Shown here: positions 45,716 to 53,030 of the stretch, piece after piece | Numbering within the stretch: the first letter of the stretch is position 1 | Layout: the number at the start of each line of letters is the position of its first letter | Assembly: GCF_016722765.1 (NCBI RefSeq) | Contig: NZ_JAEQND010000019.1 | Span: 18,756-82,755, forward strand | Direction of reading: 5' to 3' | DNA length: 64,000 bases | DNA from: Ramlibacter alkalitolerans | GTDB lineage: Bacteria; Pseudomonadota; Gammaproteobacteria; Burkholderiales; Burkholderiaceae_C | Translations under genes and position numbers: made by a program | Notes under the pieces: model-generated | What the model saw: the letters and a program-made list of their open reading frames with translations, nothing else | Database searches by the model: none | What the model was told of the DNA's origin: nothing

Positions 45716-45785
45716 GCCGCTCCCTGCCCTGCGCGTGTCGCGGGAGACTACCGCAAGCGTGCTTCGCGAGGGGTCCGCGAATCCG

Positions 45786-46508
45786 CTACTTCACGGCGGC
45801 CCAGAGCAGCGTGAGGCCCGAGCACAGCATCAGGCCGTCGACCAGCGTCCGGTAGGCGCCGGGCGTGAGCGCCAGCACGATGGCGCGGCCGAGGAAGGAG
45901 CCCGCCATCAGCGAGGAGCCGACGATCACGCCATCGAGCGCGACCGACGCGGGCAGCGCGCCCAGCACCTGGAAGGCCGCGACCTTGGAGCCGTACATGC
46001 CGATCGACGCGGCCGCCTCGGTGCCGAGCAGGCCGCCGCGCTCCAGGCCGTAGAAGGTGAAGAGCGGCACGGTCAGGGGGCCGGTGGAGACGACCAGGCC
46101 CGTGAGCAGTCCGAGCGGCGCCCCGAGCCAGGCGAGGTGCCACTTCGACAGCCGGATCGCCCGGTGCGCGAGCCAGCGCCGCAGCGGGATCAGCGACAGG
46201 AAGAACACGCCCAGCGCGAGTTCGGCCACGCCGGGCGGGATGGAAAGCAGCAGGCTGGCACCGAGCACCGCACCGGGCACGGCGGTGGCGCAATACGCCA
46301 GGCACGCGGGCCAGTCGATGTCGCGCCACCAGGCGATCACGCGGCCGGCGTTGCCCATGATGGCGGCGATGGCCATGATGGGCACGGCCTGCCGGGGCCC
46401 GAACAGAATCACCAGCACCGGCATCAGCACGATCGAGGAGCCGGTGCCGATCACGCCGCCCAGCGTGCCGGCGCCCAGGCCGACGACGAGGACGAACAGG
46501 TATTCCAC
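45786..46508 (-). CDS. TauE/SafE-family membrane permease
   Basis: 240 residues if GTG 46508 is the start, which places the first membrane helix at residue 3. Longer upstream starts would add a basic, non-conserved leader. About eight helices are visible. Repeats of the family appear as GAGTLGGVIGTGSSIVLMPVL and later GLLTGLVVSTGPLTVPLFTF, the two inverted halves. TauE/SafE proteins export sulfite, sulfoacetate or related small anions. It lies between hss and a divergent cytochrome c gene, and no sulfur gene is adjacent. The substrate is unknown. Confidence 0.87.
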   Translation of the reverse strand: MEYLFVLVVGLGAGTLGGVIGTGSSIVLMPVLVILFGPRQAVPIMAIAAIMGNAGRVIAWWRDIDWPACLAYCATAVPGAVLGASLLLSIPPGVAELALGVFFLSLIPLRRWLAHRAIRLSKWHLAWLGAPLGLLTGLVVSTGPLTVPLFTFYGLERGGLLGTEAAASIGMYGSKVAAFQVLGALPASVALDGVIVGSSLMAGSFLGRAIVLALTPGAYRTLVDGLMLCSGLTLLWAAVK

Positions 46509-46618
46509 CGGCGCGCATTCTGGAGCCCGGCCGCACGCGCGGCAAGGCACCCGCGGTGCCGCGCCCCACTTGACGCTTCTCAACAACAGGCGCGGCTCCG
46601 GTCTGCATGATCTCGGCC

Positions 46619-47296
46619 ATGAAATTTTCCGTACTGGCCGGCCTGCTCGCCCTGGCGCTGGGCGCCGCATCGTGGGCCGAGCCCGTCGCCGCGCCCGCGG
46701 ACCTCGCGAACGGCGCCGCCGTCCTGCCGCCCTGGGCGCAGGACAAGCTGGCGGCCGCCAGGGCCGACGCCAAGGCCCACGACCAGGCCTACAAGCAGGG
46801 CGCGAAGCTCGCCACCTTCTGCGCCAACTGCCACGGCGCCTCGGGCCAGAGCGTGCGGCCCGACGTGCCCAACCTGGCGGGCCAGAACACCGTCTACGTC
46901 CTGAACCAGCTGAACAAGTTCCACGACGGCCGCCGCAAGGGCGCGTTCTTCATGGAAGGGGTGGTGAAGGCGATGAGCAACGACGAACGCTTCGCGGTGG
47001 CCGTCTACTACACCAGCCAGCCCATCCCGAAGCCGCAGGGCGTGAGCGACCCCGCGCAGGCCGCACAGGGCAAGGCCCTGTACGAGAACATCTGCAGGAA
47101 GTGCCATGGCGACAACGGCGCCGGCAGCGAGAAGAGTTCGCGCCTCGCGGGCCAGCAGTCGGCCTACCTGGACACGAGCATCCGCCGTTATCGCGACAAC
47201 GACTTGCGCACCGACGAGAAGATGTTCAAGTCGACGAAGGGGCTGACGGACGCCGACATCAAGGCCCTGGTGGCCTACATCGCCACCCTGCGCTGA
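46619..47296 (+). CDS. dihaem c-type cytochrome (cytochrome c4-like)
   Basis: 225 residues from ATG 46619, which gives a clean signal peptide (MKFSVLAGLLALALGAASWA); an ATG four codons upstream is possible. Two haem sites are present: CANCH (C68, C71, H72) and CRKCH (C159, C162, H163). Axial methionines are likely in FMEGVVKAMS (about 112-119) and EKMFKSTKG (about 195). The two-domain layout with RLAGQQSAYL before the second Met is that of cytochrome c4, an electron carrier to terminal oxidases. It is monocistronic and convergent with the flavin-binding protein gene. Confidence 0.92.
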   Translation: MKFSVLAGLLALALGAASWAEPVAAPADLANGAAVLPPWAQDKLAAARADAKAHDQAYKQGAKLATFCANCHGASGQSVRPDVPNLAGQNTVYVLNQLNKFHDGRRKGAFFMEGVVKAMSNDERFAVAVYYTSQPIPKPQGVSDPAQAAQGKALYENICRKCHGDNGAGSEKSSRLAGQQSAYLDTSIRRYRDNDLRTDEKMFKSTKGLTDADIKALVAYIATLR

Positions 47297-47318
47297 GGGC
47301 CCGCGCCCGGCCGGGAGT

Positions 47319-47798
47319 TCAGCCGCCGGCGGCCATGAAGCGCGCGTAGTCGGCCGCCGTGACCGACCACGCCTGCGCGAAGCCGCCGACCACGCGCAGC
47401 GAACGCGGCGCGATCACGAACAGCGAGAAGTCGGCGAATCCGAACATCTCCTGGCTGTTGGGAAAGCGCGAGAGATAGGCCTCGCGCGCCGCTGCGTAGA
47501 CGGGTGCGTCGGGCGCGCAGGGCCGGGCGTCGCCCTGCACCGTCACGCGGGGCAGCGCCTGCGGCGGCACTTCGCTCGTGCGTTCGTCCATCACCAGCAG
47601 GCTCACGCGCGGATCGGTTTCCATGTCCTTCGTGTGCGTGGCCAGCCGGCTCACGTGGATCACGAAGCCGTGGCCGCCCGGCGCCAGCGCGTAAGGGACC
47701 ATGGAGACGAAGGGCTCGCCCTTGTGCAGCGTGCCGAGCGCGGCGACGTCCTGCCGCTCCAGCAGGTGCCGCATGGCCTGGGCCTGGACGGCATTCAC
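47319..47798 (-). CDS. pyridoxamine 5'-phosphate oxidase-like (HugZ-type) flavin-binding protein
   Basis: 159 residues. The split-barrel FMN fold shows AALGTLHKGEPFVSMVPYAL at the N-terminus, VIHVSRLATHTKDME (about residues 46-60), VSLLVMDERTSE and RVTVQGDARP. These correspond to FMN-phosphate-binding strands of PNPOx-like proteins. SLFVIAPRSLRVVGGFAQAW is typical of HugZ-like haem-utilisation proteins, though the C-terminal haem-binding domain is not present. It might bind FMN or haem. It converges with the cytochrome c gene and is divergent from the kinase gene. Confidence 0.85.
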   Translation of the reverse strand: MNAVQAQAMRHLLERQDVAALGTLHKGEPFVSMVPYALAPGGHGFVIHVSRLATHTKDMETDPRVSLLVMDERTSEVPPQALPRVTVQGDARPCAPDAPVYAAAREAYLSRFPNSQEMFGFADFSLFVIAPRSLRVVGGFAQAWSVTAADYARFMAAGG

Positions 47799-47924
47799 TG
47801 CGCCACCTGTCGAATCGGCACGGATGCATTCCTTTCGCGGGTCGCGCGACCCGGCGCCGCAGATTACACGACGACTATCCCGTGCGGATGATCTTCCTCA
47901 ATACGAGTGCCGAGGTTCGCATTG

Positions 47925-49637
47925 ATGAGCGGCAAGCCCTCCAGTAGACTGGGGGTCGTGACGACCGTGCCCGGTGGCGCCCTGCCGCGATTCCTGATGC
48001 GGGCCCTGCGCCCGGCGGGGGACGGGCGTCCCTTCCAGCTCACCCGCTATTTCACCGCCACCAGCCTGGTGGCCTTCGCGGTGCTGGCCGTCGTCCTGTA
48101 CCTGCTGGAGGCCGGCGAGCAGCGCCTGTTCGCCGCCGCCCAGCGCGAGCACGGCGGCTTCCTCGCCACCGTGCAGGCCCAATTGCTGCAGGAGCAGAAG
48201 GAAGCCGGCCGCGCCAACCTGGTGGCGGTCCACGAGGCCGGCCACGTGACGCTGGCGCACGTGTTCGCCAACGCCTTGTGGCAATCGCACTTCGCGCCGC
48301 TGGTGGCGCGCGCGCAAGCCGTGCCGGTGGAACGCTGCCGCGCCCCCGCCCTGGAGGCGCAGGGCGGCACGCAGGCGCTGGCCGGCTGCGTGGCCGGGCT
48401 GCGGCGGCTGGTCGCGGGGCTGCCCGGCTTCACCGAGATCGACGCACCGGTTCGTAGCCTGATGCGGCGCACGAGTGTCTTCAAGATCAAGGTCTACGAC
48501 CTGCGCGGGCTCACCGTCTACTCCTCGGAGCTGGCGCAGGTGGGCGAGGACAAGTCGGAGAACCGCGGCTGGCGCGCCGCCGCCGCGGGGCACCCGGCCA
48601 CCGAGCTGGTCCACCGCAACCGCTTCAGTGCCTTCGAGGGCGAAGTGGAGGACCGCGACCTGATCCAGAGCTACGTCCCGGTGGAGATGCCGGGCGGCGG
48701 CATCGCCGGCGTGTTCGAGATCTACTCCGACGTGACGCCCCTGCTGCACCAGCTCGAAGCCGGCACCGCGCGGCTGGTGGACGTGACGGCGCGCAACCAG
48801 GAACGCGTGCAGCAGGCCGCGCAACGCAATGAAGCCACCATGCAGCAGGCCTCCACGCGGCTGCTGATCGTGAGCGCGCTCGTGCTGGCGGCGGTCTACC
48901 TGGCCCTGCTCTACCTGATGCGCAACGCGCAGCGCATCATCGACACGGAGGCCCGCTCGCGCGAACAGCTGGCCCAGCGCGAGCAGGAATGGCATCGCGA
49001 CAAGATGGCGACCATGGCCGCGATGGCGGCGAACATCTCGCATGAAGTCGGCAACCCGCTGGCCATCATCTCCGGCCTGGCGGAGGAGATAGCGCACTGG
49101 CGGGCGCCCACCGACGTGCAGCCGGAGGTCCCGAACATGATCGTGCAGCAGACGACGCGCATCGCGTCGATGACGCGGCGCATCAGCGATTTCGCCACCG
49201 CCGGCAGCGACACGCCCGAGGTGCTGGACATCAACCAGCTGCTGCGCTCGGTCTGCCAGTTCCTGCGCTTCGACCGCCGCTTCGGCGGCACGCCCATCGA
49301 GCTGCGGGCCGGCACCGGGCTGCTGGCCTGCGAGGCCATTCCCGATCACCTGACGGAAGTCTTCATGGGGCTGCTGCACGCGCTGGAGGAAAACTGCGCG
49401 CGCTGCGGCGGCACGGCAGGCACCCGCATCGTCGTGACGACGGCGGCGCTCGAGGGGCAGATCCGCATCCAGCTCGCCTGCGAATGCGGCCCCAACGCGG
49501 TTGCCTGCCGCGTGCTGCCGGAGAGCGCGCGCCTGGCCTCCGCGCGCCGGCGCATCGAGCCCCTCGGAGGCCAGCTCGATCTCGCGCCGAGCGGTATCGA
49601 GATCCGCTTGCCGGCCTGGTCGCCGACCAAGGGCTGA
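47925..49637 (+). CDS. membrane sensor histidine kinase with degenerate ATPase domain
   Basis: 570 residues from ATG 47925 (GTG 47907 also possible). One helix near residues 40-60 (TSLVAFAVLAVVLYLLEAG), a large extracytoplasmic region (65-300), a second helix (about 318-335), then a coiled segment and the phospho-acceptor in NISHEVGNPLAIISG (about residue 373). The domain that should bind ATP reads LLHALEENCARCGG where the N-box is expected, and no DxGxG or GxGxG motif follows. The C-terminal RRIEPLGGQLDLAPSGIEIRLP has only the end of the fold. The protein may lack kinase activity or act as a phosphatase. No response regulator gene is next to it. Confidence 0.85.
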   Translation: MSGKPSSRLGVVTTVPGGALPRFLMRALRPAGDGRPFQLTRYFTATSLVAFAVLAVVLYLLEAGEQRLFAAAQREHGGFLATVQAQLLQEQKEAGRANLVAVHEAGHVTLAHVFANALWQSHFAPLVARAQAVPVERCRAPALEAQGGTQALAGCVAGLRRLVAGLPGFTEIDAPVRSLMRRTSVFKIKVYDLRGLTVYSSELAQVGEDKSENRGWRAAAAGHPATELVHRNRFSAFEGEVEDRDLIQSYVPVEMPGGGIAGVFEIYSDVTPLLHQLEAGTARLVDVTARNQERVQQAAQRNEATMQQASTRLLIVSALVLAAVYLALLYLMRNAQRIIDTEARSREQLAQREQEWHRDKMATMAAMAANISHEVGNPLAIISGLAEEIAHWRAPTDVQPEVPNMIVQQTTRIASMTRRISDFATAGSDTPEVLDINQLLRSVCQFLRFDRRFGGTPIELRAGTGLLACEAIPDHLTEVFMGLLHALEENCARCGGTAGTRIVVTTAALEGQIRIQLACECGPNAVACRVLPESARLASARRRIEPLGGQLDLAPSGIEIRLPAWSPTKG

Positions 49638-49657
49638 AGCGGCTGTTCGCCGCCGGC

Positions 49658-50338
49658 TCAGGCGAGCCCGCACCACTCCGCGACGCGGTGCGCCACGTCC
49701 ATCCACAGCGCCCAGGCGGCGGTGGCGGCCAGCAGCCCGCCCGCGATGCGGGTGCCGGAGTCCTTGCGCAGGTGGTTGCCCATGTCCTGCAGCTTGCGCA
49801 GGGCGGCGGGGGCAAGGCCCAGCGAGATGCCGCTGCCGACAGCGAACAGCGCCATGCTCAGCGCGCCTTGCAGCGGTCCGCCCGAGAGTGAAGCCACGAG
49901 CAGCGCCGAATAGAGCAGCCCGCAGGGCATGAAGGTCCACAGCGCGCCCGTCACGAGCAGGCCGCCGCGGCGCTGGGCCAGCGGGCGCACCTTGCGCCAC
50001 ACGCCGCGGCCGGCGCTTTCCACCCACTGCGGCTGGCGGGCCTGCGCGAGCAGCATGAGGCCCCAGGCCAGCACGGCGAGATGGAACAGCGTCCACGCGG
50101 GGCGCAGGGCTGCCGTGTGGGAGGACAGCCAGGCAAAGCTCTGGACGGCCAGGCCGGCGGCAGCGCCGGCGATGCTGTAGCCCAGGAGGCGGCCGCCCTG
50201 GAAGGTCCACATGCCGCGCGCCGGATTTGCGCCGACGCCGCGGACCACGCCGCCGCAGGCAGCGCCGCACATCGCGAGGCAATGCGGACCGCCGACCAGC
50301 CCCATCAGCAAGGCGGTCCCGGCGAGACCCCAATTCAT
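49658..50338 (-). CDS. TauE/SafE-like (DsbD-transmembrane-type) membrane protein linked to hemN
   Basis: 226 residues from ATG 50338, whose A is shared with the hemN stop (TGATG). Six hydrophobic helices. GLVGGPHCLAMCGAACGG near the N-terminus is a hallmark of the sulfite-exporter TauE/SafE-like family found beside cbb3 oxidase and FNR genes, and LWTFMPCGLLYSALLVASL matches the second half with a conserved Pro-Cys. The cysteines could bind metal (copper) or carry redox changes. It is cotranscribed with hemN under the FNR box, so a role in anaerobic/microaerobic respiration is likely. Confidence 0.85.
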   Translation of the reverse strand: MNWGLAGTALLMGLVGGPHCLAMCGAACGGVVRGVGANPARGMWTFQGGRLLGYSIAGAAAGLAVQSFAWLSSHTAALRPAWTLFHLAVLAWGLMLLAQARQPQWVESAGRGVWRKVRPLAQRRGGLLVTGALWTFMPCGLLYSALLVASLSGGPLQGALSMALFAVGSGISLGLAPAALRKLQDMGNHLRKDSGTRIAGGLLAATAAWALWMDVAHRVAEWCGLA

Positions 50339-51723
50339 CAGATGATCCGCGAGAACCTGGAGCGGTTGCGGTCGGCCTGCAGGTACTTGTCGAACTGCAT
50401 CGCCACGCCGCGCACGAAGAACCAGCCCTGCGCCGTGACCTGGATGCCCTCCTCGTCGACGACGACCATGCCCTGTTCCTCGAGCTGGCGCATCTGCTCC
50501 ATCTCGGCGGCGAAGTAGCTCTTGAAGTCCAGCAGCCAGGCCAGCTCGATCGACTCGAACACCACCTGCCCCTGGCACATCAGCGCCATGATCACGGCCC
50601 GCCGGGCCAGGTCGTCGCGGGACAGCGCCAGGCCGCGCACCACGGGCAGCTTGCCCTGGTCCAGCATGTCGCAGTACTCGTCCATCGTCTTGGCGTTCTG
50701 GCTGTAGGTGGCCCCCACCTTGCCGATCGCCGAGACGCCCAGGCCGATCAGGTCGCAGTCGGCCTGCGTGCTGTAGCCCTGGAAGTTGCGGTGCAGGCGG
50801 CCCTGGCGCTTGGCCACGGCGAGCGCGTCGTTCGGCAGCGCGAAGTGGTCCATGCCGATGTAGACGTAGCCGGCGCTGATGAAGGCGGCCAGCGCCTGCG
50901 ACAGCATCGAGATCTTGTTGCCGGCGCCCGGCAGTTCGGCCGTGATGATGCGGCGCTGCGGCTTGAAGCGCTCCGGCAGGTGCGCATACGCATACAAAGC
51001 GATGCGGTCGGGACGCAGCGTGGAAACCTGCTGCAGCGTGCGCGTGAAGGACTCCGGCGTCTGCTTGGGCAGGCCGTAGATCAGGTCCACGTTGACCGAA
51101 TCGAAGCCGATGCGGCGGGCGTCGTCCATCAGCGCGGCGACCTGCTCGTAGGGCTGCACGCGGTGCACGGCCTTCTGCACGTCGGGGTCGAAGTCCTGCA
51201 CGCCGAAGCTGATGCGGTTGAAGCCCAGGTCGTGCAGCAGCTGCAGGCGCTCGGCGGTGACGGTGCGCGGATCGATCTCGATCGAGCATTCCGCGCCCGG
51301 CGCGATCGCGAAGTTGCGCCGCAGCAGGTCCATCAGCTGGCGCAGCTCGTCGTCGGACAGGAAGGTCGGCGTGCCGCCGCCCAGGTGCAGCTGGCTCACC
51401 GGCTGGCCGGTGCCGAGCACCTCGGTGTGCAGTTCCACTTCGCGGCTGAGGTAGCGCAGATAGGGCCCCGACCGCTCGTGGTGCTTGGTGATGATCTTGT
51501 TGCAGGCGCAGTAGTAGCACAGCGATTCGCAGAACGGGATGTGCACGTACAGCGAAAGCGGTGCGGCCATGGCGGCGGGACCCTCGCGGCGCTGGGCCAG
51601 GGCCTGCACGTAGTCGCTCGGTCCGAAGGCCTCGACGAAGCGGTCCGCCGTCGGGTAGGAGGTGTAGCGCGGGCCGGGTACGTCGTACTTGCGCAGCAGA
51701 TCGGGTGAGATGGTCGTGGTCAT
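50338..51723 (-). CDS. hemN: oxygen-independent coproporphyrinogen III oxidase
   Basis: 461 residues from ATG 51723; upstream codons to 51786 would run into the FNR site. The radical-SAM cluster motif is FCESLCYYCACN (C65, C69, C72), with C74 as in E. coli HemN. YTSYPTADRF precedes it. Other markers are LHLGGGTPTFLSD, EIDPRTVT and YIGMDHFALPNDALA. It decarboxylates coproporphyrinogen III to protoporphyrinogen IX without oxygen, using S-adenosylmethionine. It is divergent from fnr, with a consensus-like FNR site between, and joined to a TauE/SafE-like gene downstream. Confidence 0.96.
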   Translation of the reverse strand: MTTTISPDLLRKYDVPGPRYTSYPTADRFVEAFGPSDYVQALAQRREGPAAMAAPLSLYVHIPFCESLCYYCACNKIITKHHERSGPYLRYLSREVELHTEVLGTGQPVSQLHLGGGTPTFLSDDELRQLMDLLRRNFAIAPGAECSIEIDPRTVTAERLQLLHDLGFNRISFGVQDFDPDVQKAVHRVQPYEQVAALMDDARRIGFDSVNVDLIYGLPKQTPESFTRTLQQVSTLRPDRIALYAYAHLPERFKPQRRIITAELPGAGNKISMLSQALAAFISAGYVYIGMDHFALPNDALAVAKRQGRLHRNFQGYSTQADCDLIGLGVSAIGKVGATYSQNAKTMDEYCDMLDQGKLPVVRGLALSRDDLARRAVIMALMCQGQVVFESIELAWLLDFKSYFAAEMEQMRQLEEQGMVVVDEEGIQVTAQGWFFVRGVAMQFDKYLQADRNRSRFSRII

Positions 51724-51772
51724 GGTGCGTCTTTTCTGGCGATTATCGTGCGGCCCGCCACCCCGGGGCCAG

Positions 51773-51786
51773 TTGATCTGAGTCAA
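51773..51786. promoter_or_regulatory. FNR box between hemN and fnr
   Basis: TTGATCTGAGTCAA matches the FNR consensus TTGAT-N4-ATCAA with one change in the right half. It lies 50 bases upstream of hemN and 74 bases upstream of the fnr start, fitting oxygen-dependent control of both and fnr autoregulation. Confidence 0.85.
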
Positions 51787-51859
51787 CCGGGGGGAAAACC
51801 CGGCCCCGACAATTTACGTTACCGCAAGCCCCCGAAGCGCCTGGAAAGTGTCCATCCTC

Positions 51860-52618
51860 ATGTCCCCTGTTGCCAAAGAAGACGCGCCGTCGAAGTTGAG
51901 CCCCGCCTCCATCAAGGTGGCGTGCTCCAACTGCAACCTGCGCGAACTGTGCATGCCGATCGGCCTGAGCGACGAGGACCTGGCACGCCTCGACGAGGTG
52001 ATCAGTTCGCGGCGCAAGGTGCGGCGCAAGACGGCGCTGTTCCGCAACGGCGAGAAGTTCCACGCGCTGTACGCGATCCGCACCGGCGTGTTCAAGACCT
52101 GCGTGACGGCGGAGGACGGGCGCGACCAGGTGACGGGCTTCCAGATGGCCGGCGAGATCGTCGGCCTCGACGGCATCGTGAACGACCACCACACCTGCGA
52201 TGCCGTGGCGCTGGAAGATGCCGAAGTCTGCGTGCTGCCCTTCGACCGCATCGGCGAACTCTCGCGCGAAGTCGGCGCGCTGCAGCACCACCTGCACCGC
52301 GTGATGAGCCGCGAGATCGTGCGCGAGCACGGCGTGATGCTGCTGCTCGGAACCATGCGCGCGGAGGAACGCCTCGCCGCCTTCCTGCTGAACCTGGTGC
52401 AGCGCCTGCAGGCGCGCGGCTTCTCGCGCTCCGAACTCGTGCTGCGCATGACGCGGCAGGAGATCGGCAGCTACCTGGGATTGAAGCTCGAAACCGTGAG
52501 CCGCACCTTCTCGCGTTTCGCCGAGGAACACATGATCGAGGTCCACCAGCGCCACGTGCGCATCGTCGACGTGGACCGCCTGCGCGGCCTGCTCGCGCAG
52601 CCGGGCACGGGTTTCTAG
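51860..52618 (+). CDS. fnr: FNR-family anaerobic transcription regulator
   Basis: 252 residues from ATG 51860 (GTG 51848 also possible). The Fe-S-binding cysteines are at C22, C25, C31 (ACSNCNLRELC) and C113 (HHTCDAVAL), giving the four ligands of the oxygen-sensing [4Fe-4S] cluster. The effector-domain part reads LYAIRTGVFKT and GFQMAGEIVGLDGI. The C-terminal helix-turn-helix reads TRQEIGSYLGLKLETVSRTF with the E-x2-SR recognition pattern specific to FNR sites. It switches gene expression at low oxygen. hemN and the linked membrane gene are the direct targets seen here. Confidence 0.95.
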   Translation: MSPVAKEDAPSKLSPASIKVACSNCNLRELCMPIGLSDEDLARLDEVISSRRKVRRKTALFRNGEKFHALYAIRTGVFKTCVTAEDGRDQVTGFQMAGEIVGLDGIVNDHHTCDAVALEDAEVCVLPFDRIGELSREVGALQHHLHRVMSREIVREHGVMLLLGTMRAEERLAAFLLNLVQRLQARGFSRSELVLRMTRQEIGSYLGLKLETVSRTFSRFAEEHMIEVHQRHVRIVDVDRLRGLLAQPGTGF

Positions 52619-52745
52619 CCGAGCCTGCGTACGGGATGTCCTCTGCTGTAGGAAACAGCGGACCCGCGTTGCCGCGCTGATCTCCTTTGCGCACCGCCGC
52701 CCCGGCCCAAGATAGGAGTCATCCATGACTCACAGGAGCCCAGGC

Positions 52746-52958
52746 ATGAACAAGCAGCAGATCAAGGGGGTGACGAACCAGGTCACCGGCACCATCAAGA
52801 AGGAAGTGGGGCGCGCCACCGGCGACCACAGCACGATGGCGAAGGGCCAGGCCCGCGAGATCAAGGGCCGCGTGCAGGAAGGCGTGGGCAACGCCCGCGA
52901 AGACCTGCGCGAGGACCGCGAGATCCGGCGCGAACGCAGCACGCGCCGCGGCCTCTGA
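52746..52958 (+). CDS. CsbD-family stress protein
   Basis: 70 residues from ATG 52746, with AGGAG upstream. The sequence MNKQQIKGVTNQVTGTIKKE followed by EVGRATGDHSTMAKGQARE is a typical CsbD-like helical protein rich in Gly, Lys and Glu. The tail is unusually rich in arginine and acidic residues (REDLREDREIRRERS). CsbD-family proteins accumulate under general stress; biochemical function is unknown. Monocistronic, ending at a bidirectional terminator. Confidence 0.9.
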   Translation: MNKQQIKGVTNQVTGTIKKEVGRATGDHSTMAKGQAREIKGRVQEGVGNAREDLREDREIRRERSTRRGL

Positions 52959-52982
52959 CGCTATCGCGTCCTCTCCGAACGC

Positions 52983-53018
52983 AAAAGGCCGGGACCCTGG
53001 GTCCCGGCCTTTTTTCGT
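52983..53018. terminator. bidirectional terminator between csbD-like gene and PBP gene
   Basis: AAAAGGCCGGGACCC (52983-52997) and GGGTCCCGGCCTTTT (52999-53013) form a near-perfect 15-base stem with T-runs on both ends. It serves the rightward csbD-like gene and the convergent PBP gene. Confidence 0.92.
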
Positions 53019-53030
53019 GGACGTCGAACG

